Shown piece by piece: positions 35,550 to 49,025 of a DNA stretch of 64,000 bases; position 1 is the stretch's first letter; the number at the start of each line of letters is the position of its first letter. This stretch comes from Chamaea fasciata (Eukaryota > Chordata > Aves > Passeriformes > Sylviidae), in NCBI GenBank assembly GCA_029207755.1, contig JARCOQ010000002.1:92913087-92977086 (forward strand). Direction: 5' to 3'. The translations under genes and the position numbers were made by a program. A model generated the notes under the pieces. The model was not told the DNA's origin, did no database searches, and saw only the letters and a list, made by a program, of their open reading frames with translations.

Positions 35550-36290
35550 GGATGGACTGTATCTCCAATTTTAAATTCAATCTCCTTATCTCCGTAGTTC
35601 AGACACATGTGGAAAATTGCAGAATGTGCAGAGCAAAGCTGCCCATTCCCAGAGGGTTTGCCTGCAGAGTCCTGCCCTCTGCATCCATGGGCTCCTAGGG
35701 CAGGGCTCTCAGGAACACAATGTCTTTCTGCAGAATGAGGTTCTGTGGCAATGAACCAGGAGAACAATGAGGCAGCACACACCACGATCACCTCCTGGCA
35801 CGTGGGTGCAAGCACGTGGTCAGACTCTGCTCGTGGACAGAGCCGAGTTGGGGACACAACTCCTCACTGCACCAGCACGGATTAGGTCTCTGCCTCCTGT
35901 TAACCACTCTTTCAAAACCTAGGTCAAGGGGGACAGTGTAATTAATACCACTGCTCTGGGTCTGAGCTTGGTCCACCAGAACTAAGCTCAGTTCTTTTTG
36001 TACCACAACCACTTCAGAGTGCAGTGTGATTTGACAGGGGCTGACAGAGGATCCACAAAGCTCAGCAGATTTGTTTCAGTGCTGCTCTGCTTCTGGTATC
36101 TGGAGGTAATGAAGGCACATGAAAAAGACATTAGGCCTGATATGATCAGTCTAGATAGACTGTGGTTAGGCAGCATAGACATAAAGCAGAGATTATAAAG
36201 CAGAGCCAAAATACGTTGCCCACAGACAGTGGAGGTATTCAGCCTCCGTGATCCTTCATTCACTTCAGATGACTGCATAAATCCCAACTG
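35550..36290. other. GC-richer unclassified island
   Basis: Composition is more GC-rich than the flanks, with overlapping open frames of 66-109 residues on both strands, none with a known domain. The minus-strand frame at 35857-35528 contains DKEIEFKIGDTVHPIG, which superficially resembles a translated exon but has no supporting splice or homology evidence that I can see. It could be an unrecognised LTR, a conserved noncoding block or a decayed exon. Confidence 0.3.
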
Positions 36291-36902
36291 GATTTCAAGT
36301 CACTTCTGTGAATAAAGCCACATGTACTTTTCTCTCTTCCTCATTCTATTTTGGCCATTTACTTGCCCGTGAGTGCCAGTGTCCCAGGGTGCAGACAGGA
36401 AAGGCAGTGCTGCATCCTGTGACACTGGGACAATTCAAGCACAGACTTAGAAGATCAGGATTTAGTTAGTAGCAATCACACAGTGTAAGGGTATATAAAG
36501 ATCTCAAAACCCCTCTTCGATCATAATCTGTATAAAAACTAAGGCAAAAAATTTGCACAAGTTTGTTTTTAAATTTTATCTGCATATTGATATGCAGCCT
36601 TTAAAGAAACCTGGAAAGGGAGAAAAATTAAATCTGTGTCATATACTAAATGGTAATTTATTTTTATTCACCTGGTTGCTACTAAACTGTTACTGGCACA
36701 ACCTTTTGTGACTATTTCTTCTGCAGGCTTTCATAACACACTATGCAAGTTGCATGTCAGTTCCCAGTGTCCTACTTTAAATTTGAGATCCTCCTCTTAG
36801 ACAGTTCAGCTGCCAGGATTAAATAATTTCTGTCAGTCCTGGCTTGGAATTGCAGGTTTTTTTCTCTCCTAATTACAGTCAGTTTACAACATCTTCTGGA
36901 TT
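36291..36902. other. Unique DNA, no gene seen
   Basis: Nothing recognised. Ordinary AT-rich sequence leading to the CR1 fragment. Confidence 0.5.
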
Positions 36903-37100
36903 ATCACTGGAACAGGTTGTCCAGAAAAGCTGTGGTTGCTCCACCCCTGGAAGAGTTCAAGGCCAGGTTGGATGGGGCTCTGAGCAATCTGGTCTGGTGG
37001 AAGGTAACCCTGTCTGGGCAGGGGCCTGGAATTCAATGATCTTTAAAGTCCCTTCCAACCCAAACTATTTTATGATTACATGATTTTATGGTTTTGTGAT
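36903..37100 (+). mobile_element. CR1 LINE 3'-end fragment
   Basis: It contains ATCACTGGAACAGGTTGTCC, CACCCCTGGAAGAGTTCAAG, GGTTGGATGGGGCTCTGAGC, AATTCAATGATCTTTAAAG and CCCTTCCAACCC in the correct CR1 order. The 3' terminal repeat is expanded and diverged: TTATGATTACATGATTTTATGGTTTTGTGAT. This copy is 5'-truncated to the last ~200 bp. Confidence 0.9.
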
Positions 37101-40100
37101 CCAGTGTACTTTCAACAAAGATAATTTTGATCTTTCTTTCATATTTTTTATCGACACTAGTGGAAGATGAAGAAATTGTGAAGGAAGATGAAGGAAGAAA
37201 GAATGATTTTTTTTTTCATTACTCCATGTCCTGAGCAAAGTATGGCAAGACTTAATGTTTAATGCTTCACAAGCAGGAATATTTGGCCATATAAGGTTTT
37301 GAAGAATTGAGACATGGGTCAATCCACAGTAACCAAGTCAACATGGAAACAGTGCCTGCAAATTGCCAAACAGTGGTGTGATTGCTTTCACACAAATCTA
37401 TGTCACAATAGACCCATACCAAGCTGTGTCTCAGCTGGCTATGCAGATTTCAGGGTGATGAGTTTCAGGAAAAAGCCTTAAAGGTGATGGCTAAGAAGAT
37501 AAATACCTAGATTAACTAATAACTTGTTGTAAAACCTGAAGAAATGAATGGCAAAATTATTACACTGAATATCAGTTGCCTATGAAAAAGTACATAAATA
37601 AAATCAGACAAATCATGAATGTGTATAGGCAGTAAACATGATTTTTGCTTTTCTTGTTTTATTTTCCAAAAACCAATTTAAACAAAGCTCTATTCTTTTA
37701 TACTTGATTTTTCTGTGAAATACTTGATATATTCATCATTAAACATAATTCTATCTGTGATATTCATTGATTCAAAGGATGCTATTAATTTTATTTTCAA
37801 TAATGCAGGCGTCATATTTACTGAACACAAACAGTGCTTTTTAGTTCTGAACCAATAGGAACCATAGAACCCTGAATTCCTTCCTCAGAAGGTGCCATGG
37901 GTTTTTGCTCTTTGTCTACTGAACATTTCACAAGATAACAAGTTTTGCCATAGGATCTAATCCAAAATATCTTGCCATGAATGGAAATACATTCCTTGAA
38001 AGTACTTTTCCCCTTTGACACATTTCTTGTTACTCTGTGAAGGTGAAATAATAAAAATAGAACAAAAGTAAAAATTACTGTTTTAAGTCAAAATTATCTT
38101 TTACCATATTGCAATTTATGGCTTTATCTTAGAATTTTTAAAGTTCAATTTCACTATTCCTAGCTGGAGTAGTGATGCATTTGATATAACAATGTAATAA
38201 TTCAAATATGTGGTGTAAAGAATTTAATTTTGCAGAACACTAAATATAGTTTTACTTCTCTTGTGTAAAAATAAATAATATTTCAATATTCCTCATGAAA
38301 TGAATGAGGTAATTTCATAATCACTTATCAGTGATTTAAAAATAATTAGAAAATAACAGGGAAAAAAAAAAAGAAACACAACACAGGACTTCAGCTCTAC
38401 TTCTCAGCAAATGCTAATTAAGATAAGCCATGAGCAGTGCCACATGACATCTGTGATGCCCCTTTTACTGTGGAAGGTAGAATATCTGAGTGGCTACTTG
38501 GGGAAGGATTAAGAGGCCAAGTTGTTGTTGGGCAGAGAGATGCTAGAAAAGTGTTAACTGGCCATGAAGAGTAAAAACAAATTCATGGTATTCATTTCAT
38601 GAAAAACATTAGCAAGCGCAGGTAAATTCAATATCTTTTGACAGCAGTTGGAAGCTTGTTTTTGTGCAGTGTGCTTAACAGTCCACCTTTTTCCTTTACT
38701 TTATTTGAAAAAAAAAGTATCAAAGCATCTTATTTTTCCTTTGCCCCTATTTACACATTCTTATGTGTTTTCTTACGCAGTTTATATATTTATTTTATAA
38801 GTTTTTATATTTTTCTTACACAGATCATATATATACAGTTTATATGTACTTCATGTCTAGAATTGATTTTGTTTGATATATGGTCAACTTCACAGGAAGA
38901 AAAAAACCCAAGCACTTAGTGTGCACTAGTTGCAGCTGGGCCTCAGCTGCAGGTAAGCTGGTTTTTAACATGATTTGCAGCAAGTTCAGCTCAGGGAGCA
39001 TTAAGAGAAAAATCAGCTCTAGTGATTTTCAGTCTGAAGCTGATGAACATCATATGAATATTCCAGTATTGATTTGATCTAGTACATGGGCAGGCAGAGT
39101 CCGGTCAAGTCCAAAGAAAAATATATACCAGTCACCAATCTCAAAAATGTAAGGTAGTATTAGACATAAAAAAGAATTTAATATCTCTTCAGAACATACA
39201 TAATTGTCGACCCTGTAGCCTTCTTGAGAAGTTTGCTCATTTCTGAGCCTACAGACATAGATGGGATTGGTGAAAACCAAGCAGCTCATATGGCTTCAGC
39301 TTCAATGAACTTATATACCTGTGAAAGATGCCTGGCCTGGAAATATGGCAGATATGCCAATTTTTTAGAAATCTTCAAAACAAACATCGGATTCTGACTG
39401 AGAGACTGTATTTCTTTTCTGCAGGACTCTGGTTAACAAGATTGTCTCAGAAAATAAATGGTGCAGCTGTTATAAAAAGCTGTGTGGAGAAAAGATATAA
39501 GTCTGACTGCCAATCGCTTGTCAACATCCTTTGGGCAGATGACAAATCTACTTTATCAAGAGCAAAGCTCTGGTTTCTGTGTAGCTTTCACTGATTTAAT
39601 AAAACCCAAGTGTGCTAGCTTAGCCTGAGAAGTGTGAGGCCTTCCTCATATGGTTTTCAATGCTCCTGAAATAGCTGGGAGCATGATGCTAAAATAGTTT
39701 GGGAGAACCCTGGAGAACCTTCTTCCTCTTCGTTTTAAGGCTGGTGTACCTATCCCATTTCCAATGTATCATCTGGTAACCCCATAACTGGTATTAGCAG
39801 TCAATATCAAGCCACAGATTACTTGATTAAACTCTTCAGACTCCTATTTCATTGTGTCAGGGCTGCCAAAAAGAAAAAATAAATTCATATACACAAACAC
39901 TTACAGGATGATGATGAGCCACAGTGAATTGGAATGATTTGCTGGTTTTATGATAGGCTTTGGACTACATTGCTGCTTTGAAAAAAAGCAATAATATGCA
40001 TAAAATAGTGTCTGGAAGGGAGGGGTGAGTGGGAATTACCTCCAAGTCTGCTTAGAAGAAACTGTGGACAGTGAAGTCGTCTCTCATTTCTTTGGAGAAA

Positions 40101-43100
40101 AGGAAGCAAAATGCGTGCGGTCTTTATATGATCTCATTCCCCCCCACATTAAAGCTTTTACACTGATATTGTAGACTGGAACATTATGAAACTAAGTATT
40201 ATTTCAGAGACATTTTTCCTTGAGGAAGTGACTACTTCTCAGCAGATTGCAAGACACTCCTATGCCACTCTATGGCTGAGTGACCTGAAAAGCTTCAATA
40301 ATAAATGCTTTCAATGGTTCAGAAGGATGAATTCTGAATCCCCAGAGAGAACACACGTGGCTTAACTTGAGTATATAACTATGCCAGAGTTAGTTCAGCT
40401 CTCCTGATACACTGAGGATTTCTTTAATCATGAGGATGACAAACACTAAGTATTGAAGATAAATACTAGCAAGAAAATCACTCATAACTCATATAGTTAA
40501 TGTTGTTCCCACCACCTTAAACAGTGATAATTTGATGAAGTAGTTGAATTGGATTCATATACCACTAATCACATTTAACAAGACCAGATGTTGTCTGAGA
40601 GAAATTACTGCAAGCAGATTTCTGTTGATAATGCAATCTTTTACCAGCAAGTTCTATAAAGTTTCAGTTGGTTTATTCCAGTTTCTAAAGAAAAAAGGTT
40701 TCCTGTCTTCAGTTGATTTTGCAGACTTTTTTTTTTCTCTCATCAGTGTTTCCCCTATTCAACCAAAATAAAGGTAGTCTTTTTGAAGCAAATGGCATTT
40801 TCTGACAGAAGAGCTATTGCCATTAATTGTAACAAATATTTGTAATGCCACACCTCTTCAAAAAGAACTTGCATGTGCCTTGAAGTCCTGTAGATCCAAC
40901 ACAGTATTTACTTTATTTTTCTTATTTCCAAGACACATTTTATGACTTGGTTACTCTCTTAGGTTATTTTCTGAAAAGATCTGTCTTTTCTGTCTGTGTG
41001 TTACCCTGGAAAAGAAACACAGCAATTACAAAACAGTGTAATTATTTGATCATTATTTTTTTATCCCAGTACTATGATCATACTGTACAAAAGTTGCCCA
41101 AGTGGAGGAATATTTTCTGTTTCAGGCTCTAGTGTAATACCACAAATGCACAACACATTTTGGAGGCCCTGTCCCAACATGAAAAAAAAACAACTTCTTT
41201 TTCCATCAGAGCTGAGTGGAAGCTATAATAATCAAGATGAGTAAATTGTATGACACTCATTAATATTTAACGCATGGTTGCTGCTTGAATTTGTTGGTAA
41301 ATAATGGATATCCAGTGAAATTAGGTATTAATGCTGTCACAGAACAGAAAATTAAACACTGTTTTTTTTGACCACTGTTGTGATCCTGATCTGCAATGGT
41401 AGCCAAGATTGATAAAATAGCAACATAATGCCAAATAAAGTCAGTAAACAGTACATTTTAATCCTTTATAAGATTTTTTTTATTTTGCTTGTGGTTGTTT
41501 TCCAGAATATTAAGCTAATCTGGATATGTAATAACAATAAAAACTGAGAGTGGTACATATATTCCTGTTGGATAATTGTTTTCAAAGCAAAAATTAAATA
41601 GGTTTTGGCTATGCGACCTGTGTCACTTCACAAAACCTGATCATGCCACTGATTCTCCCATATGCTCATACAAGGATTTGTAGCAGAGAGCTGTGACACT
41701 CTTGAGCAAACAGCATTTTCTCATAAGCACAGCCCATTTTAGGGCATAGTTTATTTGAATCCATTTTGCACTCTTCATTCACCGCTAAGTTTTATACAAT
41801 TTAACTTTCTAACATCTTTTCTGTCACTCTGTCCAGGAGATTCCACAGTATCTCTTACTGAAAAGTGTTTTAAAAATACACAAAGTTAACTGCCTTTCAT
41901 TTTCCAATAGTAGAGTGTCTTGACTGTGTTTTGCTTGTTACAACTCCAAATACATAACAGGAACCTTTTTAGACAGAACAACATTAATAATTGCACTGAT
42001 CACCTGGTGTTAGCTCAAAACCTCAGTATTAAAAGTTTAATTCCAGACCAGTTATATACATAAATCCTATATATACAAACTGCAACTGCTACAAAATTTT
42101 ACATGTTTCCATGTATGGTTCAAAAAGTATTTGTGCCTTCATCTCTGTGAAGACACTCCGAGAACTCTGCTGGCTCTCTCCACTGAACAATGGAAAGATC
42201 TCTGAGTTTTCTCTGCTTCAGCCTGCCTACACTTCCCCCAGTAAGACAGGGCAAGTAACAGACTGCCAACTCCTTCCAAGTGAATAGCATTTTATTAGCC
42301 TAGTAGAATATCCCACTGATTTTCTTGTATTTATTTTGACTCATTTGGTGTTTTAGAAAGGAAATCGCCGGAATAATACATTGGAACTGAACAAACATTT
42401 CTTTCTTTCAAAAATAAGCAGCCTAACTTCACCAACACAGAGGCAAATCCCTCTACGTATGGTAAAAAGCTGAGGCATGTTGGTATTGGGCAAAAAGGTA
42501 CCTCAAGCAATGGAATTTGATAATTTCTGTAATATCAATAACAGTCTTGGTGGACCTGGAACTTCACTGGCCTTTTAGCTGGCACTTTAGACTGATTTTA
42601 TACTGATGTAGACATCACCCTTAACTCAGACATACATAAGGACCTGAAAGAGTCTGACAAATTGTAGCTAGATTGAGGTATCTGTCAACTGAACATTTAT
42701 GGATGTGCCAAAATAGAGAATATCATTCATTCATGTAAATGGCCAATATCTCACTTGGGATACTAAAAAAAAGGGAAGTTTAAGCAAGGCTTCAAATCGG
42801 AACAGAATTTTACAGCCTTCACCTCTTGGACTGATAGTTGATCTGTATCCAATCACCTCAGTTTATCCACCCCCTGCTTGTGGGAGCATTAAGGGTTACA
42901 TAGATACTATAACATCCTTCATAACTGAAAAATATATAATTACAAATAGCAACTGGAATAAGCTCCTGGGAACCTGCCCTCTCCTACTGATATCCCAAAA
43001 CACTTGTAAGTTTATTTTATTTACTATTCTTCTCCATAGTTTCCAGACAGCAGCACAACATCAGTGGATTTAAACAAAGCTCCATCTTATACTGCAACAC

Positions 43101-43550
43101 ATTTACAACTGGGATAACTTGTGAATACTTCAAGCATGGACAAGTTTGCTGTGATATTTACTGGGTGAATCTTGTCCTTCTGGCTTACAGTTACCTCTTT
43201 CTTTGGGCTGTAGGCACAATTAGGCAGGTCTGAGCATCATTTGCACCTTTCTCCTAGAAACTGTACAGCATATTTATGATTTTTTTTTCTACTTCTGCTG
43301 CTCACGAGTTTAAATGTTGAAAACAGTAATATTTCTCATCTCTCTCTGCACTGGTTTCCAAATTCTGATATTGACAACCAGTACCAAGAGTTGTTCTTTA
43401 TTCACCTTCTCTACTTTATATATGATTTTACTGGGGTTCCACAGAGCCCTGTCACACACTTATCCACACCCCACTCTGCAGGGTTATTATACTCACTTTT
43501 ATGTGGAAGTATTTCTTACCACTGGTTGCAGAGAGATCCTAGACATCTAG
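37101..43550. other. Unique AT-rich DNA, no gene seen
   Basis: More than 6 kb without a recognisable exon, RNA gene or transposon. A purine-rich spot lies at 37160-37205 (GAAGATGAAGG units). TA-rich spots occur at 38760-38850. All open frames are under 95 residues and uninformative. Confidence 0.55.
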
Positions 43551-43555
43551 ATTAT
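43551..43555 (+). repeat. Target-site duplication, left copy
   Basis: ATTAT directly precedes the LTR and is repeated exactly after its other end at 44372-44376. Confidence 0.85.
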
Positions 43556-44371
43556 TGTCTTGGTTTGGGGAGACAGGTATCTGCCAGATAATAAAAAAAA
43601 AAAAAACAACAACTGCAGTTTCCTTTGGGATGGAGAGTGTAAACACCCCCCCCCTCCACCCCCTTTTTTTCTTTTTCAATTATAAATTACAATCAGAGGC
43701 CCTTAGGCAAAGATTTGAGAAACAGGAATAGCACTTCTTTACTAGTATGTATTACAAAGCAAACAAACACAAAAAAACCCCACCAAACAACTACAGCATT
43801 GATAACAAACGAAAACAGTACCAAGAACCTTGAGGGCTTTGTTTCACAAAACCCAGGGCAGTTTGGTTTCGGTGTCCCTGCAGGATCCTCAGAGCACCAA
43901 GCTGAAACAGTGGAAAAGTCCTGGGCTGGTAGCTGGGATGGCAGGGTGTCCCGGCAGGCAGGGGCAGGATGTCCCGGCAGCGCAGGGGGTGCAGGGTCAC
44001 ACTGTAGCAAGACGAGCAGCGCCGAAGAAGCCGAAGGTGAGGCAAGGCCTGGCCCAGCTCCCGCGGGTGGCAGGGAAAACTCAGGATTCAGGCCAAACTG
44101 GTGATAGTAGATTTCCCAGGACTGGATCCCTTTGGCCACAGTGAAACTCTTCCAGCCAGCAACAGCCGTTCTCTCTCTCCTGGAACGCTGGAAAAAGAAG
44201 ATCCCGCAGCTGCCTCAAGCTTTGTCTTTTACCTGCGTTATCTCCCCCTTCCACCTTTGTCCACCTCTTTGTTTCAGTTAAGTACTCTCAAGTATCCAAC
44301 ACTTGGTCTCCTTGGTAACTTGTGGGGAAAAAATTCTTTAGAGAAAGAAGGAACAAACCTAACCCCCAACA
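43556..44371 (-). mobile_element. ERV solo LTR, passerine-type
   Basis: This 816-bp element starts TGTCTTGGTTTGGGG and ends CCCCCAACA on the plus strand, giving TGT...ACA termini from either side. It is flanked by a perfect 5-bp duplication (ATTAT), which proves an integrase-type insertion and fixes both ends. No internal retroviral sequence is present, so it is a solo LTR left by recombination between two LTRs. The middle is strongly GC-rich (43880-44060) with CCCGGCAG repeats, and a C9 run lies near 43647. I infer the minus orientation because the minus-strand start (TGTTGGGGG) resembles the other ERV LTR here and AGTAAA could serve as its polyadenylation signal. Open frames of 100-148 residues inside are by-products of the GC-rich sequence. 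Confidence 0.88.
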
Positions 44372-44376
44372 ATTAT
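44372..44376 (+). repeat. Target-site duplication, right copy
   Basis: ATTAT directly follows the LTR and matches the left copy at 43551-43555. Confidence 0.85.
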
Positions 44377-44629
44377 AAAATACAATTCACTTTTTTGAGT
44401 GCTGAAGAAAGTTGTTATTAAAGCCACTTAGGGTTTCTATGTGATTTTAATTAGTTGTATTCTGCACTCACATGTTCCACTCACCTCTTTACTCTGTGTT
44501 TTGCTGCTTCTGCTCCTCTTGCTCTGTCTTGTGAATTTTTCTGAAGTTGTTAGTTATCTCACTGTTCTTGCAGCATTTCTAAATCTCAGACATCATCTTG
44601 TTGCCTTTTTTCCAACCTGGAAATGAAAC

Positions 44630-45042
44630 TCGAGGTAATTTGAGTAAGGAGGTAATAAAAAAGAGATCTCTATTTGAAGGCCTCCAGAGGCAGTTATGGA
44701 AAGATGTCCACAGAAGCCCACCCCCCTACCCAGGGGTGAGTACATTGTTATGGGGTTTAAGAAATTAGCATAATTGATAAAAAGCACCTGTTAAGAGGAC
44801 AAGTAGTGATGCAATGAAGGTCAAGCCCTTTCTCTGGAGTCCTCCCCCTTCAGCACTAGTTATACTTTGTCCATGAGAATGTATCTTGACGAGTTGTTTT
44901 CAGCCTTGGTTCCCAGGAAGAACCAAGATAGCACTGGGGCCTTGTACCTCCTGGGGCTTGGAGCTCTGGAATTTGTTTTGTCTTTCTGCTCAGGGTAAGG
45001 CCATGGAAAAGTACTGGGGAAACTAAATGCTAATACAATAGG
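44630..45042 (-). mobile_element. Probable ERV LTR fragment
   Basis: This block has a different composition from its surroundings and I associate it with a common avian LTR. It includes CCTCCAGAGGCAGTTATGG, GGTGAGTACATTGTTATGGG, CAATGAAGGTCAAGCCC, GGTTCCCAGGAAGAACC and GGAAACTAAATGCTAATAC. On the minus strand a TTTTTTATTACC segment near the end could hold the polyadenylation region. No TG/CA ends or target duplication could be fixed. The identification relies on memory of the family and is not proven. Confidence 0.4.
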
Positions 45043-48000
45043 TGACAGTTACAAATGTAAGAGTGAAGAATACAGAGAACATAGAAAAATAATAAAGGCA
45101 AAACCCAAACGTCATCAATTCGACCTTGCATATTCCCATCTCTGGTGCAATTTGCTTTTGGTACTTTTTGCTGCTTGATCTGAGCATTCCTACTTTATAG
45201 AATCTGTTTTCCAGCTGCCGAGGGCACACACATCTCTTTTTCCTTGTACTTCCAGCCTCTCTTAGGTGATTTCTGCATATTAATGGAGACTGACATAAGC
45301 TTTGCATATTCTTAAGTCTGCATCTTTCAGAAGTCCTATCTGTAGTTTTGGATCTTAAATTCCAATTGCTATCTGATCTGTGATAATTAAATCTTGCAAA
45401 ATGCCACAGTTAACATGGTTCCCAGTAATTTAGGGTTAGACAGGAATTACTCACTGAATTCTCGCTTGCTTCTGCAATTTCAAATGAACTCTGATCTTCC
45501 AGAGATTTCATTTTTTTCTTTGGGCATGCAATATACCTTAAGGCACTTTTGGAGTTTAAGCTATCATTCTAGTTTGTAGTTTTATTATTATAAACATCAG
45601 TAAATTAAAGTCCAGTAAAATAGGTAACATCAAATATACTGTTTTGCTTCTGGGTCTAGTCCTCCCTAATATTTCTTCTGATATATAGATAACAGAAGTG
45701 AAAGACTTGTATTATTTACAGACTTCTACTCAGAGACATTGTAGAATGACAAAAAAACCTGGAAGACAGGATAAGGAATTGATTTTGACAGACCGGAAAA
45801 AGAGTCAGAAAAAATGGGGCACAATAAGAACAAAGACAGTAATTTACACTCATGAAGGAATAATCAACAGCAGAGACACACTGTAAAACAAGCTTAGTCT
45901 TTCTTTGTGAAAGAATCTTGACATAAATATGAAGCTGACATGAGTTAACTGTAACTGTTGTAGGAGAGGCATAGAGCATATTGAGATATATGAACAAAAA
46001 AAGAATTATAAGTTGTTCTTCAGTCAGTTCATCATTTTTCTATAATGATGGGGTAAAAGTCAAGATCCAACAGTCACTTTTTATGACTCACTTTCATGAA
46101 ATAAAATCTAACTGTTCATGTGCATATTTTATTTCTTGCCAGTATATTTTTTCAAGGAGAGCTTCAGTTCTCTGTGCTCCTTCTTACCTGACAGCCACTC
46201 TGTCTCTCTGCCTAACCAGATCTGGCTGACCAACTTTTTTCCTGTGTTACTTGAGACTTAAGGGCAGACTGCCTACCTTTTTCCTAGGTACTTTGGGCTT
46301 AAGGTCTTACCAATTACTAGCAGCCTGACACTGCCTTTTAGTTGGTTTGTAACCATTCTGAACTGGCAACCCAGAATTAAACCCTGAAGATTCATAAGGG
46401 ATGAGATTCAGAGAACCAACTCCACAAAACGGAAGTGGGAAGAGGACTACCTACACCTCTTGAGAAATGCTGTGCTGAAGATGGGACAAATCATATACTT
46501 TTTCAGTGCTTTTCATATACTTTTTTTCAGTGTTTGTGTTTGTGACTTGGGAACTGGGAGAGGTTATACTTCCTAATCAGGATGCAAATATTTTGTAAGT
46601 GTAGACACCTATTAAACATTATTTGAAAAAGTCGGTGATCTCTTTTCTAAGATTCTGATGTTAACGCAGTAGGAAATTGTGCCCTTTACTTGGAGAAGCC
46701 CTTGGTGAGAGCACTTTTTTAGGAAGTGCCAAGCCAGAATTCAATGCCCTCTTTATCTAAATTAGTCAAAAATGCACAATTTGTTCTTCCAGGAAAGAAG
46801 ACCTAACTTCTGGGATCTCAGTGCGGACATCAGAAAATGGAAAAAATTATTTGTTTTATTCCAATGTCTATTCAATTAAAAAAATGTGTGAATGGTTCTG
46901 GGAACAGGGACAGAATACAGACATCAGTTGGAAACAGAAGGAAAGCAAATGAAATAGTACTGGAGTCAGGAATTGGGTCCCAAGGCTTCCCTTTCTTCTC
47001 TGTGTGCTTGAACTGCCAAGCAGTGCACAGGCACTGATCCCAGTATGGAATAGAGGGAAAGTAGGAACCTGTGTGCTCAGACTGGGACAGTTCTGAGTAG
47101 CTACAGCACTAGAAATACAGCTATAAGCACATTTTTAGGCCAAGAAGAAAGATGCTTAATGATTTCAGGTGACTTCTGAGCTAGGTGACTTTGGATGATG
47201 CTTTGTCTTGAATTACTGTGTCAGCCTTTAGTGATGAAAATTTAATCAGCTGGGACCTAAAAAAAGTCCTGTTAAGAATTTGAATCCTTAGATGAGGGCA
47301 AAATCACATTACACATTAATTAGAATCTTCATTTCATCTTGTCAAATCAATGGGGTTGCACAACTGCAATGAAAACAATATTTTGCTTACTTATGCAACT
47401 GATTTGGCATTCAGACTTCTTTCTGCTTGTTCATTCAAATGTAAAACCGGAATGATTATTCTTTTCATAAAGTAAAATTGAAGGTATGAGGACTTTGCAT
47501 TATTGTTGTTATGAGAATAATTACAGAAACCAAATTGTAAATTAGTAAGAAGTCGCATTGCTATGGAGGAGTTTACCCATAAAGACATTTGTGCATCAAA
47601 TGAAGAGAGGTAGCTCATACATCCAAAGTGTAGCCTGAAAACAGGAGCTCACACAGCTTTCCTTTGTTTTTTATATCACCTTATATTCCCAATTCTCTTT
47701 TTGAGCAGTGATTTCTACTTTCAACTTTTGAAAGTCAGCAAAATTGTATCAGCAACTGAAAAAAGCAATAACCCTTGAAATTTTAAATGTGAACCAAGGC
47801 TTATGATATCTATTGAAGTGTTCATTCTGTTGCAGTAAGCATTGCTATGCATACCAAGGGATCTTGTCCTGTATGTGCCACAAATCTGTTACATGTAAAA
47901 AAGGAATAGGTGATTCTGGATATGCAATATTCTATGAAATGCTTTTTGCCGCCCCAGGCACATTCTCCCAGCTTTCAATCTTATTAGTGGAAATTTTAAC

Positions 48001-48883
48001 AATTATAGATTTGGGGTTTTTTTCCTCCCCCTGTTTATCCCATAGCCAAAATTAGATGTTTTCCAGTTGTGAAAAGTCCTCAAATGTCCTGGAAACAGAC
48101 CAGGTTCTGGCAAACAAAAAGTAATCCCTAGAGATTGAATTTTCATGCCCAATGGGCATAGTCAAATGAATTTGTTCATTGTCTGTACAAAGAGGTTTGA
48201 CAATGGCAGAATTGTTTCATGAAGAGCATACCACATGTTAAGTTCATAACCATGGAGTTGTCAGAATCAGGGCAACAAGTCTAAGATTACTGCAATCCTT
48301 GCCAGTTATACACATATATGATATCTTTTATACGTGGACTGACTGAAGTGTCTCAAGGTCTAGTTCTTTCCCCAGGCACTACCTGCCTTTTTTTGCTGCC
48401 CAACTGTTTAAGGGGGGCCATGGTCCTATCTGAGTAGTTTGCATTCTGATCTGCAGTCCTTAAATCATACAACTGTCCACACCCTGCACAATGCTAATAA
48501 CTGGTGCTGTTCAATAACCTAATAAAAAATGTACCATAACCTAGGGAAAATAAATGCTGATTAGGTACAACATATAGCTTGTGAAATTTATTAGTGAAGA
48601 AATATCTCCAGATCAAAATAACATTGGAAACACCTTTTTATTTAATCTCTAACCAGTTTAGTTCAAGAACCAAACTTACTTAATTGAAGAGGAAAGTTTA
48701 ATGTCATGGTGTAGTGTTAAAACTAACCTGGTATGAACAGCCTGGTATAAATATATGTAACCCTTCAGCACTGATAAATGTACATAGTTTGACGTAGTTA
48801 ATCCTGTCTGCCAGCTTAAATGCACAAGAATTACAGTTCACTCCCCAGGTGATAACAAGACTGTGCCATCTTAACAGCTTGTT
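45043..48883. other. Unique DNA, no gene seen
   Basis: No exon or transposon recognised. A 22-bp tandem duplication lies at 46491-46536 and is listed separately. Open frames up to 94 residues show no domain. Confidence 0.5.
46491..46536 (+). repeat. 22-bp imperfect tandem duplication
   Basis: TCATATACTTTTTCAGTG (46491 onward) is repeated as TCATATACTTTTTTTCAGTG (46513 onward). The second copy has two extra T residues, consistent with slippage. Confidence 0.85.
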
Positions 48884-49025
48884 ATGAACATGGTGTTCAA
48901 CACCAGAATTTCATTACTTCAGCACTCTTCAAAGCTCCAAACTTTCTTTTCAATTTACAGTCTGCAGTTGGCTTTTTCTAGAAAAGAGTATAAAATCAAG
49001 AAAAAACCTGCAGATGAGCAGATAG

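Noticed and set aside
43693..44144. Open frames of 104-148 residues on both strands
   Set aside because: They lie wholly inside the solo LTR, in its GC-rich centre, and show no domain.
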